A DNA stretch of 11,811 nucleotides from an uncultured Pseudomonadales bacterium (GTDB taxonomy: Bacteria > Pseudomonadota > Gammaproteobacteria > Pseudomonadales > Pseudohongiellaceae), in contig CALKDE010000236.1 in NCBI GenBank assembly GCA_938082955.1, positions 1-11,811 of the forward strand, written 5' to 3'. The notes below the pieces were generated by a model. It was given only the letters and a program-made list of their open reading frames with translations, was not told the origin of the DNA and did not search any database. Position numbers and translations under genes: made by a program. Shown piece after piece: positions 1 to 7,101 of this stretch; positions within the stretch are counted from its first letter, which is position 1; each line of letters opens with the position of its first letter.

Positions 1-1161
1 AGCAAGATTAGCTATACCGATTTCCTTTTGAATACTGTTGGCATAGACCCGCAGGCAATGTGGTTTTTCAAGGACTCAGGAAATAGCAGTTTCGTTGTTG
101 GTGCTGACGCGCTGCCGGCGTTGTTTGCCTGGCAATCAGGAAATCCGGGATTTTCTGGCATGGATTTAGACCCATCTGAGGAGGGAATGCTTGCCGATCT
201 TCCCGGAGGTCATCACGGCCGTCAGCTACCGGGTGAAATCTCAGTTCATTTTCCAGATGGCAACGCTACAGTAACTCGACTGTTGGTGCGAAAGCTCATC
301 CCCGCTGCCGTGCCAGGACACACGCAGGAAGATGTTGGCACAGCACGAGTCGATTACAGCTTGTTAGATAAGAGCAATCAATCCACACGTATCAGACTTA
401 ACAGCACTGTGGTGCATGTGCGCCATCAAGGCAGCGGAGCAAACCGGTCGGTTGAAGTGAACTATGTGAATAATGGACTCACACATAAAGTTCGCGGCAA
501 AGCCTGCGTGATGGCTTGTTGGAATACCGTTATTCCTCACCTAGTTCCAGAATTGCCTACCCAACAGAAAGAAGCTTTGGCCTATGGCACGAAAGGTCCA
601 TTAGTTTACACAAGTGTTGGTATTAGGAATTGGAAGGCATTTGAGAGATTGGGTATTAATCGAATCTATACGCCTTCGATGTATCACTACCGAGTGTTGT
701 TAGATGAAGCCGTCAGTTTGGGCGATTTACGTCATGCTGAATCCCCCGAAGAACCGATAATATTGAGTCTAGCTCGCTATCCTGCAGCTGCCGGATTGCC
801 TAAAAAGGAACAGCTGATAAAGGGTAGACGGGAGCTTCTCAACACAAGCTTCGAGTTTTATGAACGCAGTATTCGTGACCAACTCGGCCGGGTATTGGGT
901 GGTGGCGGCTTCGATCCGGGGCGAGATATTTTCGGCATAGCAGTAAATCGTTGGCCCCACGGATATTCTTATACCTACAACACACTTGATGAACCATGGG
1001 ACTGGGTATTTACTTCATCCGACGAGCGACCCTGTGTGGTTGGCAGACAGCCCTATGGGCAAATAACTATTGCCAACGCGGACGCCGCTGCAAGCCCACA
1101 TACTGATGCTTCAATCTTGGAAGCGCATCGTGCAATAGAAGAAGTCATGAGCTTTATCTAG
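1..1161 (+). CDS. Spermidine dehydrogenase-like FAD-dependent oxidoreductase, C-terminal part (5' end outside window)
   Basis: The frame is open from the first base of the window (codons start at base 1) to TAG at 1159-1161, giving 386 visible residues. The TTG at 28 is therefore only an internal codon. The FAD-binding N-terminus (GxGxxG) lies outside the window. The visible part has the look of the NAD(P)/FAD-binding amine-oxidase group near Pseudomonas spermidine dehydrogenase: a GFSGMDL segment, a mid-region strand ending KACVMACWNTVIPHL, the segment AVNRWPHGYSYTYN close to the C-terminus, and a final FAD-contact motif YGQITIANADAAASPHTDAS followed by a helix with AHRAIEEV. Proteins of this group are about 600-640 residues, so roughly 40% is missing. 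They oxidise polyamines or related amines, but the substrate here is not shown by the sequence. The gene converges on csrA and shares a hairpin terminator with it. Family fairly sure; exact function uncertain. Confidence 0.72.
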   Translation, partial: SKISYTDFLLNTVGIDPQAMWFFKDSGNSSFVVGADALPALFAWQSGNPGFSGMDLDPSEEGMLADLPGGHHGRQLPGEISVHFPDGNATVTRLLVRKLIPAAVPGHTQEDVGTARVDYSLLDKSNQSTRIRLNSTVVHVRHQGSGANRSVEVNYVNNGLTHKVRGKACVMACWNTVIPHLVPELPTQQKEALAYGTKGPLVYTSVGIRNWKAFERLGINRIYTPSMYHYRVLLDEAVSLGDLRHAESPEEPIILSLARYPAAAGLPKKEQLIKGRRELLNTSFEFYERSIRDQLGRVLGGGGFDPGRDIFGIAVNRWPHGYSYTYNTLDEPWDWVFTSSDERPCVVGRQPYGQITIANADAAASPHTDASILEAHRAIEEVMSFI

Positions 1162-1205
1162 TCGAAGACACCAGTCCAGCAAGTTTACTGGCCCAAATCA
1201 TAACC

Positions 1206-1230
1206 AAAAAAAACCAGCTATCGCTGGTTT
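1206..1230 (-). terminator. Rho-independent terminator of csrA, between convergent genes
   Basis: A perfect 8-bp inverted repeat, AAACCAGC (1211-1218) and GCTGGTTT (1223-1230), encloses a four-base loop. Read on the minus strand, the stem runs directly into an unbroken tract of eight T (complement of the A run 1206-1213), which is the classic intrinsic terminator layout for the csrA transcript. In the plus direction the stem also lies 50 bases after the oxidoreductase stop, but only a short T run follows, so it is weaker that way. Confidence 0.85.
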
Positions 1231-1267
1231 CTAAAATTCTTCGATTAGCTTAGTAAGACGAGAACAA

Positions 1268-1477
1268 CTACTCCTCACTCACCTCTTCGCCATCATCATC
1301 AGCATCCCCATTTTTCTCTTTCTGGATGCGCTGATAAATCTCTTCGCGATGCACCGAGACTTCCTTAGGAGCGTTTACCCCTATCCTTACCTGATTACCC
1401 TTAACTCCCAAGACAGTTACTGTCACTTCGTCTCCGATCATCAATGTTTCGCCAATACGGCGGGTCAGTATTAACAT
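1268..1477 (-). CDS. csrA: Carbon storage regulator CsrA
   Basis: CsrA (RsmA) is a small homodimeric RNA-binding protein that recognises GGA motifs in mRNA leaders, usually over the ribosome binding site, and changes translation or stability of genes for carbon storage, motility and biofilm. The 69-residue product begins MLILTRRIGE and keeps the RNA-contact residues expected for the family, including Leu4, Arg6/Arg7 in strand 1 and Arg44 in the VHREEIY segment. The core of about 57 residues is normal. The C-terminal tail after residue 57 is strongly acidic (ten Asp/Glu among the last 12 residues) and a few residues longer than in E. coli. The ATG start is fixed by a near-ideal AAGGAGG at 1484-1490. 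It is last in the alaS-lysC-csrA order, 292 bases after lysC, so an own promoter in that gap is possible. Confidence 0.97.
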   Translation of the reverse strand: MLILTRRIGETLMIGDEVTVTVLGVKGNQVRIGVNAPKEVSVHREEIYQRIQKEKNGDADDDGEEVSEE

Positions 1478-1769
1478 TGCAATCCTCCTTTAACTCTTTC
1501 CTTTGTATTTTTCAGTTTTACCGTTGACGCGTTAATGCTCAATGCAGACCCATTAACTGCGACACTCTACAACTTAAGAATATCGCGGTTTATTTTCTGA
1601 GGCTTTGATCGAGGTCTCTTTTACATCCATCAAGCAGGCTCAGGCACATCGAGCCATTATCAGAAATCCCCTTTTTTAATTGGCAAGACACCGTTAACCA
1701 CTAGTATCTTCCTTAATGAGGTGCATGCCAACTAATTCAGCAGAATTTGCTAGCCAAGAGGATTCAGCA
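1478..1769. other. lysC-csrA intergenic region, no gene seen
   Basis: This 292-base gap separates the lysC stop from the csrA start. I find no open frame with a plausible ribosome binding site, no tRNA-like cloverleaf and no hairpin followed by a T tract that would end lysC transcription. Short inverted repeats are present, for example GGCTC/GAGCC (about 1638-1656) and TTGGCA/TGCCAA (1680-1685 and 1726-1731), but none is compelling. Its length suits a csrA leader with its own promoter, as csrA has in E. coli; I could not assign a clear -35/-10 pair. Confidence 0.4.
1484..1490 (-). promoter_or_regulatory. Strong csrA ribosome binding site with overlapping GGA motifs
   Basis: On the minus strand the sequence AAAGGAGGATTGCA directly precedes the csrA ATG. 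AAGGAGG is a full Shine-Dalgarno match with a six-base spacer. It also contains two overlapping GGA triplets, the core recognised by CsrA. CsrA is known to bind its own leader in E. coli; autoregulation here is an inference from the motif only. Confidence 0.75.
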
Positions 1770-3014
1770 CTATGAGTCACCGCTCTTGTTGTAGTCAGGG
1801 TCGCCAAGCTCGAATGCGCTATGCAGGGCACGAACAGCTAATTCGAGGTATTTCTCCTCTATCACCACAGAAATCTTTATCTCTGAGGTAGTTATAAGCT
1901 GAATATTAATGCTCTCATCTGCCAAAGCCTTAAACGTCTTACTGGCTATGCCCGCGTGTGAACGCATGCCCACACCAACCACAGACACCTTGCCGACTTT
2001 TCGGTCCACAAGCACTTCGCGCGCCTTCAGCGAGGCCTTTAAATCGTCGAGAATTTTCTTGGCTTTATCGCACTCGCCGCGCTTAACGGTAAAGGTAATA
2101 TCGTTCGTTCCATCTTCCGCTGCGTTCTGGACAATCACATCAACTTCAATGCCAGCCGCACTGACTGGGCCGATTACCTGATAGGCCACACCTGGCACAT
2201 CGGGAACTCCAGCAATGGTGAGTTTCGCCTCATCTCGCTCGAAAGCGATTCCCGCGATAGTGGGGTCTTCCATTTTCTCGTCTCCCTCTAAACTAATCAG
2301 GGTACCTGGACCCTCTTCAAAACTTGATAAAACCCGTAACGGCACCTTGTACTTCCCAGCAAATTCAACAGCACGAATCTGCAGGACCTTGGCACCCAGA
2401 CTTGCGAGTTCCAACATCTCTTCGAAAGTAATACTGCTAAGCAATCTAGCATCATCCACCACTCTCGGATCAGTCGTGTACACGCCCTTTACGTCAGTAT
2501 AGATCTGGCACTCGTTAGCATCCAACGCCGCAGCCAAGGCTACCGCGGTGGTGTCTGAGCCACCTCTACCGAGTGTTGTAATATTACCGTGTTCGTCAGT
2601 GCCCTGAAATCCGGCTACTACCACTACATTCCCCTGCTCTAACTGCGCATGTATCCGTGTAGCATCTATCTCACGAATCCTCGCTTTCATATGTGTATTG
2701 CAGGTTAAAATCTTCACCTGAGTGCCAGTAAAAGAACGTGCACCAAATCCGCGCTTTTCCAACGCCATGCTCAACAGGGCGATAGTGACCTGCTCGCCGG
2801 TAGACAGCAGTACATCCATCTCTCGAGGAGTTGGGTGCTCCATGATGTCTTTCGCCAACGCCAATAAGCGATTAGTTTCTCCGCTCATTGCAGACACGAC
2901 GACCACGACATCGTCGCCACGTTCGCGAAAGCCAACGATCTTATCTGCCACCGCTTCGATTCGCTCGACAGTGCCAACGGATGTTCCGCCAAATTTTTGA
3001 ACAATCAACGCCAT
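1770..3014 (-). CDS. lysC: Aspartate kinase (aspartokinase), class with internal beta-subunit start
   Basis: Phosphorylates L-aspartate to 4-phospho-L-aspartate, the first committed step to lysine, threonine, methionine and diaminopimelate. The 414-residue product has the KFGGTSV nucleotide-binding motif at residues 7-13, the SAMSGETN segment at 41-48, GRGGSDTTA at 149-157 and TDPR at 181-184, then two ACT regulatory domains at about 264-330 and 343-405. Length and layout match the monofunctional, lysine/threonine-feedback type found in Pseudomonas, Bacillus and Corynebacterium rather than the fused homoserine dehydrogenase type. It lies 68 bases downstream of alaS in the same direction, likely co-transcribed. 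Its leader has a spread, modest ribosome binding site with three GGA triplets. An internal ATG at codon 248 with a good ribosome binding site probably yields a separate beta subunit consisting of the ACT domains. Confidence 0.97.
   Translation of the reverse strand: MALIVQKFGGTSVGTVERIEAVADKIVGFRERGDDVVVVVSAMSGETNRLLALAKDIMEHPTPREMDVLLSTGEQVTIALLSMALEKRGFGARSFTGTQVKILTCNTHMKARIREIDATRIHAQLEQGNVVVVAGFQGTDEHGNITTLGRGGSDTTAVALAAALDANECQIYTDVKGVYTTDPRVVDDARLLSSITFEEMLELASLGAKVLQIRAVEFAGKYKVPLRVLSSFEEGPGTLISLEGDEKMEDPTIAGIAFERDEAKLTIAGVPDVPGVAYQVIGPVSAAGIEVDVIVQNAAEDGTNDITFTVKRGECDKAKKILDDLKASLKAREVLVDRKVGKVSVVGVGMRSHAGIASKTFKALADESINIQLITTSEIKISVVIEEKYLELAVRALHSAFELGDPDYNKSGDS
2271..2286 (-). promoter_or_regulatory. 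Internal translation start in lysC (aspartokinase beta subunit)
   Basis: Inside lysC the minus strand reads AGAGGGAGACGAGAAAATG, with GGGAG (2282-2286) eight bases before an in-frame ATG (2271-2273, Met248). Translation from here to the lysC stop would give 167 residues, starting MEDPTIAGIAF, that hold both ACT domains. Aspartokinases of the alpha2-beta2 type in Bacillus and Corynebacterium make the beta subunit from an internal start at the equivalent place. The motif is seen; use in this organism is inferred. Confidence 0.6.
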
Positions 3015-3025
3015 AACTAAATTAT

Positions 3026-3039
3026 TCCAATTCCTTTCC
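3026..3039 (-). promoter_or_regulatory. lysC ribosome binding region with three GGA triplets
   Basis: The minus strand upstream of the lysC ATG reads TTAGGAAAGGAATTGGAAT. GGA occurs three times within 14 bases (complements at 3026-3028, 3032-3034, 3037-3039); the nearest is 11 bases from the start codon, a long spacer. It serves as the ribosome binding site, and the clustering resembles CsrA targets, which is only suggestive. Confidence 0.4.
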
Positions 3040-3082
3040 TAATCTCTTGTACGCATGCAGATTAAGAACTCAGCTTGCAGTC

Positions 3083-5680
3083 CTATAATCTTTCCACTAA
3101 CCACGGCTTAATACTCGCCGCCGCGGCAGGTAGTGCCGAAATATCACTACCGCCAGCCATAGCCATGTCGGGACGACCTCCGCCCTTACCGCCAACCTGG
3201 ACGGCAACCATGTTCGCTAAGTCGCCTGCCTTTACTTTGCCTACTAGGTCTTTGCTAACGCCAGCAACGATACTTACTTTGCCTTGTGCCCCGGACATCA
3301 AGACAACAACCGCGCTACCCAGCTTGTTCTTTAACTGGTCTGCCGTGTCGCGTAGTGTCTTCGGATTAAAACCCTCCACCACAGCGACTAGCACCTTAAC
3401 GCCGGCGATTTCTTCTGCCTGAGAAGCAAGGTCACTACCCGCACTGGATGCCATCTTCGACTTCAATTGCTCGAGTTGTTTCTCCAATGCCTTGGTATTA
3501 TTCGCAAGCTGCTGGACCTTGTCGAGCACGTCGTCACTATTGGACTTTACGATTTCACAAAGCTTTCTCAACGTCTGCTCTTCTCTTTCGATGAGTGCTA
3601 GTGCGCCTCTGCCGGTAACAGCCTCTACGCGGCGCACCCCGGAGGAGATGCCTGTCTCTGAAACGATCTTGAACAATCCAATATCACCGGTACGCTTTAC
3701 ATGCGTGCCGCCACAGAATTCAACTGAATAGTCTTCGCCCATGGTGACGACTCGTACTTCATCACCGTACTTCTCGCCAAACAGTGCCAGCGCGCCCTTA
3801 TCGAGGGCCTTCTCAATAGGTAAAACTTCCTTACCCACAGATGTGTTTCTCAATATTTCTTCGTTAACTTGATTCTCAATGCTTCTCAGCTCTTCATTGG
3901 AGACCGGTGCGGTGTGCGAGAAATCAAAGCGTAGCCTATCGGCATCAACCAGCGAGCCTTTCTGCAAGACATGCTCTCCAAGCACGCTTCTTAGCGCTGC
4001 GTTCATTAAATGTGTGGCGCTGTGGTTTAAAGTAATGGCCGCACGAGTGTCCGCCGCAACTACAGCGGCAAGCTGTTCGCCCACGCTTAGCGCACCGCTG
4101 CGTAACACGCCCCTATGCACGAAGGCATCGCCTTGCTTTTGTGTATCCAACACTTCAAACGAGGCATTTTCACTTGTGAGCATACCGGTGTCGCCAACCT
4201 GACCACCCGACTCTCCATAGAACACAGTACTATCGAGAAGCAATAACACCTCATCGCCTTCTCTCGCGCTCTCTATCTGTTTCGAGTCGGCGAAAATGGC
4301 GAGCAGCTTCGATGTACCCTGCAGTTTTTCATACCCAATAAAATCAGTAGCCTCACTGCTGGCAATCTCAAGCTTGGCAACCGAGCCAAAATTACTCGCC
4401 GCGCGGGCCTGCTCTTTCTGTACTGACATGGCTGCCTCGAAGCCATCCATGTCCAGTGATAGATCATGTTCACGTGCCACATCCGCTGTAAGGTCTACAG
4501 GGAAGCCATAGGTATCGTAAAGGCGAAATACTGTCTCGCCGGGAATGGTTTTCCCCTCTAATTCCGCTATCGCCTTCTCCAGGATGGACATGCCATTTTC
4601 TAAGGTACGAGCAAATTGTTCTTCTTCTGCTTTCAGTGCCTTCTCTACAATCTGTTGTTTCTGCGCAAGTTCGGGGTAGGCCTCTCCCATCACCTCGACC
4701 AAAGCCGCAACGATCTGATAGAAGAAGACATCCTTTACGCCGAGCTGATAGCCGTGACGGACCGCACGCCGAATAATCCGGCGCAGCACATAACCTCTTC
4801 CCTCGTTCGAAGGAAGAATGCCATCCACAATCAAGAATGAGCATGACCGTATATGGTCTGCTATGACTTTCAGAGAATTATTGTTGAGATCATCTATCCC
4901 AGTGATTGCACAGATCGCTTTTAGTAGATCCTGGAACAGATCGATCTCATAATTACTGTGCACACTCTGCATAACAGCGGCTACACGCTCGAGACCCGCT
5001 CCTGTGTCAACAGAAGGCTTGGGTAGCGGAATCATAGAACCATCCGCCTTTCTCTCGTACTGCATAAATACTAAATTCCAGATCTCTATGTAGCGATCGC
5101 CATCCTCTTCGGGACTTCCTGGCGGGCCACCGGGCACGTCATCTCCGTGGTCGTAAAATATTTCTGAACAAGGACCGCAAGGACCGGTATCGCCCATGGA
5201 CCAAAAGTTGTCTTTCTCACCTAGGCGCGAAAACCGACTCGGATCGATCTTCATTTCCTCTAGCCAGATTGCTTCCGCCTCGGCATCGTCTTCAAATACA
5301 GTAATCCAAAGCTTTTCTGCGGGCAGCCCCAATTCGACTGTTAGAAATTCCCAGGCATATTTAATGGCGTCACGTTTGAAGTAATCGCCGAAGGAGAAAT
5401 TGCCCAGCATCTCGAAAAATGTGTGATGCCTAGCTGTGTAACCCACGTTCTCCAAGTCATTGTGCTTGCCGCCTGCACGGACGCAGCGCTGCGAACTAGT
5501 CGCACGGTTGTAGTCGCGCTGCTCATCACCAAGGAAAGTGTCCTTAAATTGCACCATTCCAGCATTAGTAAACAACAGCGTTGGATCATTGCCGGGCACG
5601 AGCGAACTGCTAGGAACAATTTGGTGTCCCCTGCTGGCAAAAAAGTCCAAAAACTTCTGTCTAATCTCAGCGCTAGTCAT
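3083..5680 (-). CDS. alaS: Alanyl-tRNA synthetase
   Basis: Charges tRNA-Ala with alanine in the cytoplasm. The 865-residue product is normal length and colinear with the bacterial family. Residues 1-300 hold the class II catalytic core, with the motif-2-like stretch RATSSQRCVRAGGKHNDLENVG around 59-80 and FFEMLGNFSFGDYFK at 88-102, followed by the tRNA-recognition domain. The editing domain carries the zinc site HSATH at 553-557 and CGGTH at 656-660, which clears mischarged serine and glycine. A coiled-coil stretch (about 695-745) and the C-Ala domain with GGKGGGRPDMAMAGG at 830-844 finish the protein. No key residue is missing. The ATG at 5680 gives the expected N-terminus MTSAEIRQKFLDFF; only a weak Shine-Dalgarno (GACGAG) precedes it. 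A promoter with a palindrome lies about 80 bases upstream. lysC and csrA follow in the same direction. Confidence 0.98.
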   Translation of the reverse strand: MTSAEIRQKFLDFFASRGHQIVPSSSLVPGNDPTLLFTNAGMVQFKDTFLGDEQRDYNRATSSQRCVRAGGKHNDLENVGYTARHHTFFEMLGNFSFGDYFKRDAIKYAWEFLTVELGLPAEKLWITVFEDDAEAEAIWLEEMKIDPSRFSRLGEKDNFWSMGDTGPCGPCSEIFYDHGDDVPGGPPGSPEEDGDRYIEIWNLVFMQYERKADGSMIPLPKPSVDTGAGLERVAAVMQSVHSNYEIDLFQDLLKAICAITGIDDLNNNSLKVIADHIRSCSFLIVDGILPSNEGRGYVLRRIIRRAVRHGYQLGVKDVFFYQIVAALVEVMGEAYPELAQKQQIVEKALKAEEEQFARTLENGMSILEKAIAELEGKTIPGETVFRLYDTYGFPVDLTADVAREHDLSLDMDGFEAAMSVQKEQARAASNFGSVAKLEIASSEATDFIGYEKLQGTSKLLAIFADSKQIESAREGDEVLLLLDSTVFYGESGGQVGDTGMLTSENASFEVLDTQKQGDAFVHRGVLRSGALSVGEQLAAVVAADTRAAITLNHSATHLMNAALRSVLGEHVLQKGSLVDADRLRFDFSHTAPVSNEELRSIENQVNEEILRNTSVGKEVLPIEKALDKGALALFGEKYGDEVRVVTMGEDYSVEFCGGTHVKRTGDIGLFKIVSETGISSGVRRVEAVTGRGALALIEREEQTLRKLCEIVKSNSDDVLDKVQQLANNTKALEKQLEQLKSKMASSAGSDLASQAEEIAGVKVLVAVVEGFNPKTLRDTADQLKNKLGSAVVVLMSGAQGKVSIVAGVSKDLVGKVKAGDLANMVAVQVGGKGGGRPDMAMAGGSDISALPAAAASIKPWLVERL

Positions 5681-5768
5681 TGTTGAATCTCGTCGTTAAA
5701 TCTATTAGGTAAATCTGAATGTCGAGCCGAGCCCCGCAAGAGGCAAGCTAAGTGTAAAAAAGCAGAGG

Positions 5769-5794
5769 ATTATAGCGCGTAATACGCGGATATT
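5769..5794 (-). promoter_or_regulatory. Probable alaS promoter with perfect TATAAT box
   Basis: On the minus strand a perfect TATAAT (complement of 5769-5774) sits about 88 bases upstream of the alaS ATG. The best -35 match is poor (CTGCAA, 18-base spacer; only three of six consensus bases), which suggests an activated or stress/growth-modulated promoter or an unusual -35. Transcription would begin near 5762, leaving an 80-base leader before alaS. Confidence 0.6.
5776..5788. promoter_or_regulatory. Palindrome in the alaS promoter spacer, candidate operator
   Basis: CGCGTAATACGCG is a perfect inverted repeat with six-base arms around one central base. It lies one base upstream of the TATAAT box of the alaS promoter, filling most of the -35/-10 spacer. 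A protein bound there would block RNA polymerase. E. coli AlaRS is known to repress its own gene by binding a palindrome at the alaS promoter, so self-binding is one candidate; a dedicated repressor is another. Confidence 0.5.
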
Positions 5795-5840
5795 GCAGGG
5801 TTTTTTCGCAGTAGCAGGTGCTTTTAAGCCGCCTTAGAAC

Positions 5841-6953
5841 TCAGTCTTTGTCACTATCCTTGCTCGGAGGCAATAGGCCGGTGCCCTTAGAAGCAATATC
5901 GAATTGCTCGAACACAGCGTCTTCGGGAACCCGCAATCTACCGTCGCTGGAAAGAATAATCGCTATTGGCCGGGTTCGCGGAAAGTGGCTAAGAATAATG
6001 GTTAGGATAATTAGAAAAGGAACGCACAGAAACATACCGGGAATGCCCCAAATGTACTGCCACAATCCCAAATTGAGAAGGATCACAATCGGACTAAGAT
6101 TAAACGAATTTCCCATTAGCCGTGGCTCGAGAATATTGCCGATACAGATTTGCAGAACACCGATGCCTGCCAGAACCAGAATAAACAAGGTGTAACCATC
6201 GGATTGCGCGAGGGCGATCATCGCAGGAAAGATAGTCGCAATTATAGAGCCGACTGTCGGGATAAAATTTAACAAGAAGATAAGCAGGCCCCAGACACCG
6301 GCGAAATCGACTTCCACGATGCGCAGGAAAGTATAGCTAAGCAAGCCAGTCATGGAACTGGTGAACATCTTGATGCTGATGTATTTCTGAATGTCGTTGC
6401 GAATCCTACTGATAATTTTTCGAACATCCTCTTCGGACCCAGAAGTATTGAATAGCGCCGTAATCTTCTGATCGACATTACCCTGCTCCAGGAACAAAAA
6501 TAGAACGTAGATCATGATCAGCCCCCCACTCGCCAGAATACCCGCGAACGATGAAGCTACGGATGTCGCGTAGGCAGGCAGATTTATCCAATCAGTGATC
6601 AATTGATCTTGAAAAGCAGACACGACAACCAGCGGAAGATTCTCAAACCGATCTGTAAGGTTTTCCTGATAGATAGGAATGACCTGCATCACATCATCCG
6701 CACGGCCACCTAAGGAATTTATCAAGCCCCAGATTAACAACACAAATGTAAATATAGATGCCAGGCGGCAAACAATACTAGGGAACTGAAACGCACCAAT
6801 TTGGATTTTCGCGAATACCGCCGCGAGGGTGTTAATCAGATACCACAAAGCTATGGCAATAACGAGAGGGAGCAACAAGGCCTCCCCGACGATGAGTAGG
6901 TACAGGACCAAAACGACAGCAAAGGTGGATATAGCGAAACTGGGTATTTTCAT
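5841..6953 (-). CDS. AI-2E family transporter (TqsA/PerM-like permease)
   Basis: An integral inner-membrane protein of 370 residues, the usual size for this family. Hydrophobic segments lie at about 8-24, 26-48, 60-80, 138-157, 200-215, 217-250, 256-275 and 282-325. A long soluble stretch between about 82 and 135 and a charged segment at 158-190 (SGSEEDVRKIISRIRNDIQK) are typical. Two family hallmarks are clear: NFIPTVGSI (229-237) and GNILEPRLMG (272-281) followed by the SPIVILLNL helix. Members export varied small molecules: TqsA affects autoinducer-2, others act as Na+/H+ antiporters, so the substrate cannot be read from the sequence. The C-terminal 45 residues are hydrophilic and cytoplasmic. 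The start ATG has AAGGA 11 bases upstream. It precedes alaS by 160 bases but alaS has its own promoter. Family call is sure, substrate unknown. Confidence 0.93.
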   Translation of the reverse strand: MKIPSFAISTFAVVLVLYLLIVGEALLLPLVIAIALWYLINTLAAVFAKIQIGAFQFPSIVCRLASIFTFVLLIWGLINSLGGRADDVMQVIPIYQENLTDRFENLPLVVVSAFQDQLITDWINLPAYATSVASSFAGILASGGLIMIYVLFLFLEQGNVDQKITALFNTSGSEEDVRKIISRIRNDIQKYISIKMFTSSMTGLLSYTFLRIVEVDFAGVWGLLIFLLNFIPTVGSIIATIFPAMIALAQSDGYTLFILVLAGIGVLQICIGNILEPRLMGNSFNLSPIVILLNLGLWQYIWGIPGMFLCVPFLIILTIILSHFPRTRPIAIILSSDGRLRVPEDAVFEQFDIASKGTGLLPPSKDSDKD

Positions 6954-7101
6954 CTGACGTAGATTCCTTGCACGCGGTCTCGTACTGGTATCCTAACACC
7001 GTGATTTTTCGCAGAATATCACACTTTCATAAGCCCACCCTCATTAGGTTAAGCACCACACGCCAATCCGGAGCGTGTAGTCAGCTAAAGCAGGAATTCT
7101 G

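Noticed and set aside
28..30. TTG as start of the oxidoreductase gene.
   Set aside because: The frame stays open to base 1 and the family needs an N-terminal FAD domain, so the true start is outside the window.
1620..1740. Possible small RNA or lysC terminator in the lysC-csrA gap.
   Set aside because: The hairpins found are short and not followed by a T tract on the coding strand, and no promoter could be matched.
3075..3422. A 115-codon plus-strand open frame opposite the 3' end of alaS.
   Set aside because: The composition is that of a reversed Ala/Gly/Lys-rich coding strand and nothing in it resembles a protein family; alaS itself is unambiguous.
4470..4844. A 124-codon minus-strand frame within alaS in another frame.
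   Set aside because: Overlaps the fully conserved alaS reading frame and is rich in Cys/Arg as out-of-frame readings often are.
7058..7078. Inverted repeat ACACGC/GCGTGT upstream of the kinase remnant.
   Set aside because: Six-base arms with a nine-base loop are expected by chance at this scale and no promoter element could be tied to it.
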